Notes under the pieces: model-generated
Told to the model about the DNA's origin: nothing
Databases searched by the model: none
Seen by the model: the letters and a program-made list of their open reading frames with translations, nothing else
Part shown: in pieces, positions 35,612 through 43,215 of the stretch
Layout of the letters: each line of letters opens with the position of its first letter
Position numbering within the stretch: the first letter of the stretch is position 1
Source: Acidobacteriaceae bacterium
GTDB taxonomy: Bacteria > Acidobacteriota > Terriglobia > Terriglobales > Acidobacteriaceae
DNA length: 43,215 bases
Assembly (NCBI GenBank): GCA_030041955.1
Contig: JASIAO010000225.1
Coordinates: 1 to 43,215 of the forward strand
Direction of reading: 5' to 3'
Translations under genes and position numbers: made by a program

Positions 35612-36514
35612 GTGGAGTATTTGAACGAAGAACAGATCAGAGCGCGCCTGTCCTATCAGGCGCTCATGCCGGCTGTCGAGCAGGCACTCCGGGATCTTTC
35701 GCTGGGCCGCGTTCGGCAGCCGGTGCGGAGCGCTCTGCACCTGGCGCAGCATCACGGCATTCTCGGCCTCATGCCGGCTGTTGACGGCGACCTGATCGGC
35801 ATCAAGCTGGTCACAATCTACGAGCAAAACCGCGATCTCCCCACCCACCAGGCCGTGATCCAGCTCTTCTCGGCCAGGACCGGCGAGCCGCTCGTCGCGA
35901 TGGATGGTCGCCTGATCACGGAAATGCGAACCGCCGCGGTTTCGGCAGTCGCCGTGCGCACGCTGGCGCGCCCGGATGCGCGAGTCCTCGCGATCCTGGG
36001 CAGCGGGGTCCAGGCGCGGTCGCATCTGCAGGCGCTCCGCGGCGTGCGAGCCTTCGATGAGGTGCGAGTATGGAGCCGCACGCCGGCTCATGCGCAGCGC
36101 TTCGCCGATGAATGCGGCGCACAAGCGAAGGAAACGGCGGAAGCGGCGGTGCGCGGTGCGGATATAGTGGTGAGCGTGGCCAACGTTCGTGAGCCGCTGG
36201 TGCTCGGCGCATGGCTGGGAGAACAAACCCTGGTCTGCGCCGTTGCGGCTGTGGGGCCCGATCGCCGGGAGCTGGACGACGCCGCGATGCAGGCCACGGT
36301 GATCGTGGAATCGCGCCATGCGGCCTTGCTGGAATCCGGCGATGTCATCGGCTCCGGAGCGCTTATTGCCGCCGAGATCGGAGAACTCCTGGCCGGTATC
36401 AAACCTCCTCCGGCCCGCGGTCGCATTGTCTTCAAATCACTGGGGGTCGCTGCGACCGATCTGGCTGCCGCGGCGCTGGTTTGGCGTGGATTGACAGGCA
36501 GCTCTGTAGTGTAG
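35612..36514 (+). CDS. Ornithine cyclodeaminase / mu-crystallin family protein
   Basis: A 300-residue NAD(P)-dependent enzyme. KLVTIYEQN, ITEMRTAAVSAVA, AILGSGVQARSHLQAL (Rossmann loop) and VGPDRRELDD are the family blocks. Members include ornithine cyclodeaminase, alanine dehydrogenase and imine/ketimine reductases, which cannot be told apart from the sequence. The GTG start at 35612 is preceded by gaaagga at a 12-base gap. It follows priA by 30 bp. Confidence 0.88.
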   Translation: MEYLNEEQIRARLSYQALMPAVEQALRDLSLGRVRQPVRSALHLAQHHGILGLMPAVDGDLIGIKLVTIYEQNRDLPTHQAVIQLFSARTGEPLVAMDGRLITEMRTAAVSAVAVRTLARPDARVLAILGSGVQARSHLQALRGVRAFDEVRVWSRTPAHAQRFADECGAQAKETAEAAVRGADIVVSVANVREPLVLGAWLGEQTLVCAVAAVGPDRRELDDAAMQATVIVESRHAALLESGDVIGSGALIAAEIGELLAGIKPPPARGRIVFKSLGVAATDLAAAALVWRGLTGSSVV

Positions 36515-36542
36515 TAAGCCAAAATAACACGAACGTAACCCG

Positions 36543-36570
36543 CTTCTGTTTTGAGATTTCAAAAGAGGAG
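36543..36570 (+). other. Imperfect hairpin between the cyclodeaminase and cyclase genes
   Basis: A 12-bp imperfect stem (one mismatch, one G-T pair) with loop gatt has core arms ttttga (36549-36554) and tcaaaa (36559-36564). It includes the purine run gaggag. It could be a weak terminator for the gene ending at 36514 or a structure in the leader of the next gene. There is no T tract. Confidence 0.3.
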
Positions 36571-36620
36571 TGACTTCCGCCCCTCGCGGTGCGATTCTGA
36601 AGCGTACCTCGGAGTTCAGC

Positions 36621-38939
36621 GTGGTGCAGCAAGTCCTACTGACTCTGTTCCTTACCTTGTGGATATGGATGCCGGAGTCTCTTTCTTCTCGGGCCGTCGC
36701 ACAAGCCGTTAGCGCTGGCCCTCACCCCCTAACCACCGTCGCCGCAATTCGGGCCCTCTCGCCGGCCGAAGTGGCCGGCGGACTCCCCGTCGAACTCCGC
36801 GCCACCGTCACCTACTACGAACCCCTCGAGGGCCAAATTTTCGTGCAGGATTCTACCGGCGGAATCTACGTCCTTCTTCCCCCGTCGCTTCCCGATGTGC
36901 AGCCCGGAGATGAAGTGCAGATCGTCGGCACTACCACCCCCAGCTTTTCTACGAATGTCGTCGCCACTGGGATCCGATTCCTTTTGCATGGGCAGTACCC
37001 CGTGCCGCTTCCCGTCACCTGGCGCGGATTGGTCGACCGGGCCAACGACTGCCGCTACATCAGCGTCACCGGGACCATCCGCTCCGCAACTCTGCAGTAC
37101 GCAGCTGCATCCATTGCGAACCATACTTATCTGCTCCTGGATCTCCAGACCGACGGCGGATCGCTGCGCGTGCACATGGAGGGCGTCCAGAGTGTCGATC
37201 CCATCCGCCTGCTCGATGCCAAGGTGAAGCTCAGCGGGGTGGTTGGAGGCATATTTGATGGAAAGTTACGGCAAACCGGAGCCGACCTTTGGGTGAGCAC
37301 GGCCGCCCATATGCAGATATTGAAACCGGGTCGCGGGAACCTCGCCGATCTGCCTCTCACTGACATCTCGCGCCTCATGTCCAGTTCTTACGTGTACAAC
37401 GAAAGCCAGCGCGTGCATGTCCGAGGCAGCGTCACCCGCTACCAGCCCGGCATGGAGCTGATCCTGGAAACACCGGATCGCCAGGCTGTCCTGGTGCAGA
37501 CCTACGAGCAAGCTCCGCTGCGCGTGGGCCAGGTGGTCGACGTCGTTGGCTTTCCTTTTGTTCACGAGTATTCCGAAGTCATCAATCAGGCCAACGTGCT
37601 TCCCACCCCGCGCACGCAGCCCCTCGAGCCAGTCCCGATTCAGTGGGACGATGCCATGGCCGGGCATTATCCCTACAACTTGATCTCCATGAACGGGCAG
37701 GTCGCCGCCCAGGTGCACGAGCGGCATCAGGACACGCTCGTGATCCAGTCGGGCTCGCACGTCTTTTCTGCTGTATTGTCCAGAGCTATCTGGAATCAGG
37801 ACTACGATCAGACGGCCCTCCCCGCATTGCCCATCGGAAGCACCGTGCGCGTCAGCGGCGTCTGCTTTGTCCATGCCGGTGGCCCGTGGACAACCGAGCA
37901 GTGGTTCGAAGTGCAGATGCGGAGCCCATCCGACGTCGTGGTTCTCGCCAACCCCTCGTGGTGGACGGTGAAGCACCTCTTTGCTCTCAGCGCCGCCTTG
38001 CTGGCCCTTGTCGTCACAGCCCTGCTCTGGGCCGTGCTCCTTCACCGCAAAGTCCGCATACAAACCGAGCAGCTTCGCCTCACCATGGAATCGGAAGCCG
38101 CGCGCGAGCGCCGCATCGCTTTGCTCGAATCCGAGCGCGCTCGTGTGCTCGAGGCCATCAACAGCATGAGCAGCCTGGACGACGTGCTTTCGATGATCCT
38201 CGGGCTCATCAGCACGCAGCTCCGGAGCAGCGCCTGCTGGTGCGAGCTGCCCGGCGGCGTCCGCGTCGGTGACTCGGTTCCCGATGAATCCTCTGTCCTG
38301 GTTCGGCGCGACATCTACTCCGGCGCCGGAGAGCGCCTTGGATCCCTCGTCGTAGCCGGTGCGGATGTCTATCATCGGCACGGCGGCGAAGTGATGGAGG
38401 TGGGCGCCAGCCTCGCAGCTCTCGCCATCGACACCCGCCGCCTCTACGAGACGCTGATGCACCGCTCCCAGTACGATCAGCTCACCAACGCCGCAAACCG
38501 CTTCCTGCTCGAAGGCCGTCTGGAAGAAACCCTGGCCCTCGCCGCCCGGACTAAGTCTCGCTTCGCGTTGATTTATATCGATCTCGATCAGTTCAAGCGC
38601 GTCAACGACGTCTATGGTCATCGCATCGGCGATCTGTTGCTCCAGCAGGTCACACAGCGATTCTCTGAGAAGCTGCGCAGCATGGATACCCTGGCTCGCG
38701 TGGGGGGCGATGAATTTATTGCGCTCATCCCCATCGTTCGCAACCGCGAGGAAGCCGAGGAGATCGCGCAGCGCCTGCTCCGCGCCTTCGATGCTCCCTT
38801 TGCCGTTGAGGAATATTCCGTGCGCAGCGGCGCCAGCATCGGCATCGCCGTTTACCCCGAAGACGGCCTGACCAGAGACGAATTGCAGAGCGTCGCCGAC
38901 AGCGCCATGTACGCATGCAAAGCCGGCGTCGCCGAGTAA
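36621..38939 (+). CDS. Membrane diguanylate cyclase with periplasmic OB-like sensor region
   Basis: A 772-residue c-di-GMP synthase. A signal segment (VVQQVLLTLFLTLWIWMPE) leads to about 430 extracytoplasmic residues in which four stretches repeat a V.V.G.V......L.D/E....V...G..V.V.G pattern, suggesting OB-type domains. A TM helix lies at about 453-475, then a coiled coil, a GAF-like domain and a C-terminal GGDEF. The active-site RVGGDEF is intact, and RSMD five residues before it is the inhibitory I-site. GTG at 36621 is preferred: ggag lies six bases before it. A GTG at 36570 is also open but overlaps its own purine run. No EAL domain is present. Confidence 0.9.
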   Translation: MVQQVLLTLFLTLWIWMPESLSSRAVAQAVSAGPHPLTTVAAIRALSPAEVAGGLPVELRATVTYYEPLEGQIFVQDSTGGIYVLLPPSLPDVQPGDEVQIVGTTTPSFSTNVVATGIRFLLHGQYPVPLPVTWRGLVDRANDCRYISVTGTIRSATLQYAAASIANHTYLLLDLQTDGGSLRVHMEGVQSVDPIRLLDAKVKLSGVVGGIFDGKLRQTGADLWVSTAAHMQILKPGRGNLADLPLTDISRLMSSSYVYNESQRVHVRGSVTRYQPGMELILETPDRQAVLVQTYEQAPLRVGQVVDVVGFPFVHEYSEVINQANVLPTPRTQPLEPVPIQWDDAMAGHYPYNLISMNGQVAAQVHERHQDTLVIQSGSHVFSAVLSRAIWNQDYDQTALPALPIGSTVRVSGVCFVHAGGPWTTEQWFEVQMRSPSDVVVLANPSWWTVKHLFALSAALLALVVTALLWAVLLHRKVRIQTEQLRLTMESEAARERRIALLESERARVLEAINSMSSLDDVLSMILGLISTQLRSSACWCELPGGVRVGDSVPDESSVLVRRDIYSGAGERLGSLVVAGADVYHRHGGEVMEVGASLAALAIDTRRLYETLMHRSQYDQLTNAANRFLLEGRLEETLALAARTKSRFALIYIDLDQFKRVNDVYGHRIGDLLLQQVTQRFSEKLRSMDTLARVGGDEFIALIPIVRNREEAEEIAQRLLRAFDAPFAVEEYSVRSGASIGIAVYPEDGLTRDELQSVADSAMYACKAGVAE

Positions 38940-38964
38940 ATACGGCGTGGCCGCTTTCCTGCCT

Positions 38965-40437
38965 CTACCAAGGGCCCAACAGATTCAGCAGCACCGACGG
39001 CATGCAGCCCAGCAGCACCACCAGCCCCGCCAGCAGCCACAGCGTCACGCGCGTGATCGGCGCAATCCGCAGCGCCGGCCTCTCCTGCGCGGCATCGGCG
39101 ACCCACGCCGCTTTCAGCACTCGCAGGTAGTAATAGAGCGAGACGGCGCTCATCGCCACCGCCAGCAGCACCAGCCACAGCAGCCCCAGATGCGGCTCGG
39201 CGGCCAGCGCGGCGCTGAAGATGTAGAACTTTCCGAAGAATCCCGCCAGCGGCGGAATTCCTGCAAGCGACAGCAGAAAGATGAGCAGGCAGACAGCCAG
39301 CCCCGGCGCTCGGCGGTATAGCCCGGCAAGATCCTGGATGTGATCAATCCCCTCGGACTCCAGCGTTCCCAGCACTCCGAACGCCCCCAGCGCCGCCAGC
39401 GCGTACGTGATCACGTAATAAATCAGTGCGCTCAGCCCTCGCGGTGAATGCGCAATGATTCCCAGCAGCATGTATCCGGCATGGCCGATCGCCGAGTACG
39501 CCAGCAATCGGCGCAGGCTCGTCTGCGCAATCGCAGCCAGATTCCCCAGAACCATCGACAGCGCGGCCACAATCACCAGAACCGGGACCCATCCGGGGCT
39601 GTAGTTCCGGAATCCGCCGCGCCCCTCCGCTGCCGGCAGCGCCAGCACCACCACTTGCGCGAAGATGAAGAAGCTCGCGACCTTGGAACTGGACGCAATG
39701 AACCCTGCGCTCACCGTGGGTGCGCCCTGGTAAGCGTCTGGCGCCCATAGATGGAACGGCGCCGCAGCAACCTTGAATCCGAATCCGATCGCCACCATTA
39801 CGATCGCCACCACCAGCAGCGGATCGAGCCCCGGTCCGCTCAGCGCCGCAGCGATCCGCGGTAATTCAATCGATCCCGATAGCCCGTAAACCAGGCTCAT
39901 GCCGAACAGCAGGAAGCCAGCGGACATTCCCCCGAACAGGAAGTATTTCAGCGCGGCCTCTGCCGATTGCCGGCTCTGCTTGTCGAATCCGGTCAGGATG
40001 TAAAGCGAAACTGACAGAAACTCGAGCGCTACAAAAATCAGCAGCAGGTTCTCGGTCGCCACCAGGAACATCATGGCTACGGTGGCAAACAGGATCAGCG
40101 CCAGATACTCGCCCACGTGCCCGGTAAATCGCGTCGACGCGGAGAGCAGCAGCGTGAAAATCGCCAGTGCCAGCAGCGCTATCTGGACAACATGTGTCAG
40201 AGGCGTGATCACCAGCATGCTGTCGGGCAGGCTCGCCTGCTGCGCCGCATGGTTCAGCAGGAACATGGCCGCGAGGCATCCCGCGCAGGCCACAGCCATC
40301 CCCGCCCTCAGCCGAACCTTCAGCGTGGAGCGCCGCAGCACCGTCAGATCGAACGCCAGCAGGAGCAGCGCCGCGACGGTGACCGCAATCTCCGGCCAGG
40401 TGAGCCGCAGCAGTTCGGAATACCTCACTATGCTCAT
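38965..40437 (-). CDS. nuoN: NADH-quinone oxidoreductase subunit N
   Basis: Proton-pumping antiporter-like subunit of complex I, 490 residues, about 14 TM helices. FVALEFLSVSLYIL has the TM5 Glu, GFKVAAAPFHLWAPDAYQGAPT the TM7 Lys and half-helix loop, and SSSKVASFF the TM8 Lys. The ATG at 40437 overlaps the nuoM stop (ATGA), with AAAGGAG upstream. It is the last gene of the nuo operon and converges on the cyclase gene with 25 bases between stops. Confidence 0.95.
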   Translation of the reverse strand: MSIVRYSELLRLTWPEIAVTVAALLLLAFDLTVLRRSTLKVRLRAGMAVACAGCLAAMFLLNHAAQQASLPDSMLVITPLTHVVQIALLALAIFTLLLSASTRFTGHVGEYLALILFATVAMMFLVATENLLLIFVALEFLSVSLYILTGFDKQSRQSAEAALKYFLFGGMSAGFLLFGMSLVYGLSGSIELPRIAAALSGPGLDPLLVVAIVMVAIGFGFKVAAAPFHLWAPDAYQGAPTVSAGFIASSSKVASFFIFAQVVVLALPAAEGRGGFRNYSPGWVPVLVIVAALSMVLGNLAAIAQTSLRRLLAYSAIGHAGYMLLGIIAHSPRGLSALIYYVITYALAALGAFGVLGTLESEGIDHIQDLAGLYRRAPGLAVCLLIFLLSLAGIPPLAGFFGKFYIFSAALAAEPHLGLLWLVLLAVAMSAVSLYYYLRVLKAAWVADAAQERPALRIAPITRVTLWLLAGLVVLLGCMPSVLLNLLGPW

Positions 40438-41975
40438 CGCCACACTCCTTTACGCAGGCCTTCGAAGAGCGGCGAGTTGAGGCTGGGCACGATAAGGTCG
40501 GTCAGTATTCTCGGATACAACCCGACGATCAGCGTCGCGGCGAGCAGCAGCAGGGAACCGAGTTTCTCGGGAAGCGTGATCGGAGGCAGCGGATGTTCGG
40601 TATGACCCGCGCCTGCCGCAGGAGCTTCGCCGAAGAATACTGTGGTAAGAGCCCGCCAGGTGAATGCAATCCCCACCAGAATGCCCACGCCGGCGATGGC
40701 CACCATCCACGGCAGTGCGCGCCACGTCCCCACGAGCACCTGAAACTCAGCGACGAATCCGCTGAACCCCGGCATCCCGATGGATGCCATGCCTGCGAGG
40801 ATGAAGGTCACTGCGGCGAAAGGAATCACGTGCGCCAGCTGCATTGGCGAAAGCTCGCTGAGCTGCCGTGTGTGCGTCCGGTCGTAAACCATGCGTCCAA
40901 CCACGGCGAACAGCAGCCCTGCGATCACACCATGCGAAAACATCTGCAGCACTGCGCCGTCCAGCCCGATCTGCGTCAGCGTCATCAGCCCCAGCAGCAC
41001 AAAGCCCATGTGGCTCACGCTGGAGTAGCCGATAACAAACTTGAAATCCCGCTGGACCAGAGCCACGCTCGCCCCGTAAACGATCCCGATCAGCGCCAGC
41101 ACCGCGAATACGTCGCGCCACGATCCGAACCCCAGCACGTGAAATCCCCACGGATCGAGGCCTGCAGGGAAGAGCATCATCGCCACGCGCAGGCACCCGT
41201 AAGCGCCCAGCTTCATCACCACCCCGGCCAGCAGCATCGACGCCGCCGTCGGCGCGGCAGCATGGCCCGTCGGCGCCCATGTGTGGAACGGCCACATACC
41301 GGCAAGCACGGCGAACCCGACAAACACCATCGGGAACGCCCACATCTGGAAGTGCGCCGGGAACGCATACTGTGAAAGGCCTTCGAGACTCAGCGTCTGG
41401 CCGCCCGAAACCGTCCACGCCGCGACCATACCAGCCAGGACCAGCGCCGATCCGGCAAACGAATACAGCGCCAGTTTCATCGCCGCGTATTCGCGCTGCG
41501 CCCCCGCATTCTCTCCCGTGGCGCCGCGCGGCACCGACCCCCAGATCGCGATCAGAAAGTATTTCGGGATAATCGCAATCTCATAGAACACGAACAGCAG
41601 GAAGAGATCGAAGCTCAGGAAAACCCCGTAAACTCCGCCAATCAGCACCAGAAAGAACGCGAAGAATTCCTGCGTGCGATGTTCTATATTCCACGAAAAG
41701 AGAATCCCCGCCGTCGCCGCAATCCCCGTCAGCAGCAGCAGCGTCAGGCTGATGCCGTCCGCCGCCAAGTGGTAGTCGATCCCCAGTTGCGGGATCCACG
41801 GCACGTCCACCACGCTGACAAACTGCCCTGACTGCCAGTGCGCCAGCGCCACCAGGCTCAATGCCAACCCCGCCAGTGCTGCGAGCAGCGCCAGCACGCG
41901 CGCCGCCTGCTTCGAGGGAGCCAGCCGCGCGGCCAGCGCGCCCAGGAACGAGACGTAGATTGTCCACGCGAGCAT
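40434..41975 (-). CDS. nuoM: NADH-quinone oxidoreductase subunit M, downstream copy (variant TM7)
   Basis: A 513-residue antiporter-like subunit with about 14 TM helices. FYEIAIIPKYFLI carries the TM5 Glu, VMKLGAYGCLRVAM the TM8 Lys and MPGFSGFVAEF the TM12 Glu. In the TM7 segment, however, FAVLAGMWPFHTW has Leu224 at the place of the Lys in E. coli NuoM (AVKMPMVPLHGW). The start ATG (41975) shares its A with the stop of the upstream copy (TGATG); an ORF extension to 42011 is not needed. GAGATP-type insertions such as RGATGENAGAQREYA enlarge the loop after TM5. Confidence 0.94.
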   Translation of the reverse strand: MLAWTIYVSFLGALAARLAPSKQAARVLALLAALAGLALSLVALAHWQSGQFVSVVDVPWIPQLGIDYHLAADGISLTLLLLTGIAATAGILFSWNIEHRTQEFFAFFLVLIGGVYGVFLSFDLFLLFVFYEIAIIPKYFLIAIWGSVPRGATGENAGAQREYAAMKLALYSFAGSALVLAGMVAAWTVSGGQTLSLEGLSQYAFPAHFQMWAFPMVFVGFAVLAGMWPFHTWAPTGHAAAPTAASMLLAGVVMKLGAYGCLRVAMMLFPAGLDPWGFHVLGFGSWRDVFAVLALIGIVYGASVALVQRDFKFVIGYSSVSHMGFVLLGLMTLTQIGLDGAVLQMFSHGVIAGLLFAVVGRMVYDRTHTRQLSELSPMQLAHVIPFAAVTFILAGMASIGMPGFSGFVAEFQVLVGTWRALPWMVAIAGVGILVGIAFTWRALTTVFFGEAPAAGAGHTEHPLPPITLPEKLGSLLLLAATLIVGLYPRILTDLIVPSLNSPLFEGLRKGVWR

Positions 41976-43215
41976 CAGAGCCTCACCCCCGCGCTCATCC
42001 CAGCGATCCACTGTGCGATAGTTCCGTGAATCATGCCCGTGATGATCTGCGGATACAGCCCGACGACAAACATCAGCGCAATCACCGGCAGAAACGCCAG
42101 CCGCTCCCCGGTCGTCAGGTCTGTCAGCGCCTGCCAGCGTGGATTCACCGGCCCGGATAATACCTTCTGAATCACGGTCAGCAGGAAGATGGCCGTCATC
42201 AACAATCCCAGCACCGACACCGCCGTGGCCCAGGTCACCAGCGGAAACGATCCCTTAAAGATCAGAAACTCGCCGGGGAACCCATTCAGCCCAGGCAGTC
42301 CGAGCGAAGCGAAGATGGCAATACCCATCAGCCCGGAGAAAACCGGAACCACCTTACGCAGCCCGCCAAAATCGTCGATCCCACGCCCACCCGCCCGCCG
42401 CTCCAGCAGCGTCAGGAACCAGAACAACGCCCCCGCCGTCAGCGCGTGGCTGAAAATCTGCAGCAGCACTCCCGTCAGCGCCGCGGATTTCTCCTGAGCA
42501 AGGTTCGCGTCCGCCCCCGTCAGCTTCGCCGCCGCGCACACTCCCAGAACGCAGTAGCCCAAATGGTTTACCGACGAGTAAGCGAACGTCCGCTTCAGGT
42601 CCTTCTGCACCCACGCGGCGAACGCAGGCAGCACGATGGTCGCCACCGCCAGCCACAGCAGCGGCGTTAGCGCGCGCTGCATTTCCTGCGGAAAGATCGG
42701 CAGCAGAATCCGCAGGAACCCGTAGACGCCCATCTTCGACATCGCTCCGGTCAACAGCATCGTCGTCTCGCTCGGAGCTTCGGCGTAGGCATCCGGCAGC
42801 CATGTGTGGAACGGCACCACCGGCGTCTTCACGGCAAATCCCAGGAACGCAGCCCAAAACAGCACCATTGCTGCCCGGCCATTCGCACCCCAGTGCAGAT
42901 TCTGCGTGAGCGCGGTAGACAATTGGCCGGATTGCGCCATCCGTGCCAGCTCCACGAAATCAAATGTGCCCGTCGCCAGGTAAATCGCCAGAAACGCCAG
43001 CAGCAGTGCCACGCTGCCCACCATCGTATACAGGAAAAACTGCGCCGAAGCACGGCCGCGATTCGGCCCGCCCCAAAGCCAGATCAGGAAGAACGCCGGA
43101 ATCAGGCTCACTTCCCAGAAGATGAACCAGTGAACGAAGTTCAGTGCCGTGAAGGTCCCGAACAAACCGGCTTCGAGGAACAACACGAGCGCGAAATAGA
43201 GTGCGTCCTGCTTCG
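41975..43215 (-). CDS. nuoM: NADH-quinone oxidoreductase subunit M, upstream copy (5' end outside window)
   Basis: The C-terminal 412 residues of a NuoM-type subunit. The frame is open to the window edge, starting KQDALYFALVLFLEAG, so the true start lies outside. FWEVSLIPAFFLIWLWGG (TM5 Glu) is NuoM-like rather than NuoL-like. FAVKTPVVPFHTWLPDAYAE has the TM7 Lys, MSKMGVYGFL the TM8 Lys and LPGLNGFPGEF the TM12 Glu, so all canonical channel residues are present. It is translationally coupled to the second nuoM copy. No NuoL lateral helix is visible at its C-terminus. Confidence 0.92.
   Translation of the reverse strand, partial: KQDALYFALVLFLEAGLFGTFTALNFVHWFIFWEVSLIPAFFLIWLWGGPNRGRASAQFFLYTMVGSVALLLAFLAIYLATGTFDFVELARMAQSGQLSTALTQNLHWGANGRAAMVLFWAAFLGFAVKTPVVPFHTWLPDAYAEAPSETTMLLTGAMSKMGVYGFLRILLPIFPQEMQRALTPLLWLAVATIVLPAFAAWVQKDLKRTFAYSSVNHLGYCVLGVCAAAKLTGADANLAQEKSAALTGVLLQIFSHALTAGALFWFLTLLERRAGGRGIDDFGGLRKVVPVFSGLMGIAIFASLGLPGLNGFPGEFLIFKGSFPLVTWATAVSVLGLLMTAIFLLTVIQKVLSGPVNPRWQALTDLTTGERLAFLPVIALMFVVGLYPQIITGMIHGTIAQWIAGMSAGVRL

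Noticed and set aside
36570-36620. Upstream GTG for the diguanylate cyclase
   Set aside because: The only purine-rich site overlaps the GTG itself, and the 17 added residues precede the signal segment. Not excluded, but less likely than 36621.

Overview
The window is GC-rich, gene-dense bacterial chromosome from a diderm. It encodes outer-membrane beta-barrels, a Tat-exported enzyme, a bifunctional penicillin-binding protein and an MsbA-type exporter. The order yicC-gmk-rpoZ-coaBC-udg next to priA, the many barrel proteins with N-terminal coiled coils, the IS481-type transposase end and a dispersed multi-hairpin repeat all point to Acidobacteriota (Terriglobia-like). That placement is inference from gene content; no rRNA or tRNA gene was seen.

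Layout. 1-972: the end of an IS481-family insertion sequence, a triple-hairpin repeat, a terminator-like hairpin and otherwise no gene. 973-4540 (minus): a GDP-mannose cassette, manA - manC - phosphomannomutase/phosphoglucomutase. 4779-10845 (plus): two MacB-type permeases without an ATPase, an S41 peptidase homologue that has lost both catalytic residues, and a class A PBP. 10907-12755 (minus): a PagL-like barrel, a second small barrel and an 83-residue unknown. 12924-13736 (plus): a secreted SGNH hydrolase. 13746-22600 (minus): an unusual Kdp potassium-uptake cluster in the order kdpE - porin - porin - 28-aa membrane peptide - kdpF - kdpA - kdpB - kdpC. A KdpD-like kinase is read divergently at 22630-24105. 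24165-26110: a Tat-exported TIM-barrel protein converging on a SAM methyltransferase. 26224-32248 (plus): ABC exporter, yicC, gmk, rpoZ, coaBC and uracil-DNA glycosylase. 32291-33025 (minus): an SDR. 33128-38939 (plus): priA, an ornithine-cyclodeaminase-family enzyme and a membrane diguanylate cyclase. 38965-43215 (minus): the distal part of a complex I operon with two tandem nuoM genes followed by nuoN, open at the window edge.

How the genes work together. The Kdp block puts two large outer-membrane porins and two micropeptides into one transcription direction with the inner-membrane K+ pump. This suggests a coordinated two-membrane K+ uptake unit. Its sensor kinase keeps the KdpD membrane, GAF-like and kinase parts but lacks the large N-terminal KdpD/USP region. 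The complex I genes are translationally coupled (TGATG and ATGA overlaps). The second NuoM has leucine where the conserved TM7 proton-channel lysine should be.

The observations most worth a second look are the catalytically dead S41 homologue, the porin-containing Kdp cluster, the tandem NuoM pair with divergent channel residues, and the diguanylate cyclase whose sensor appears built from four OB-like repeats.
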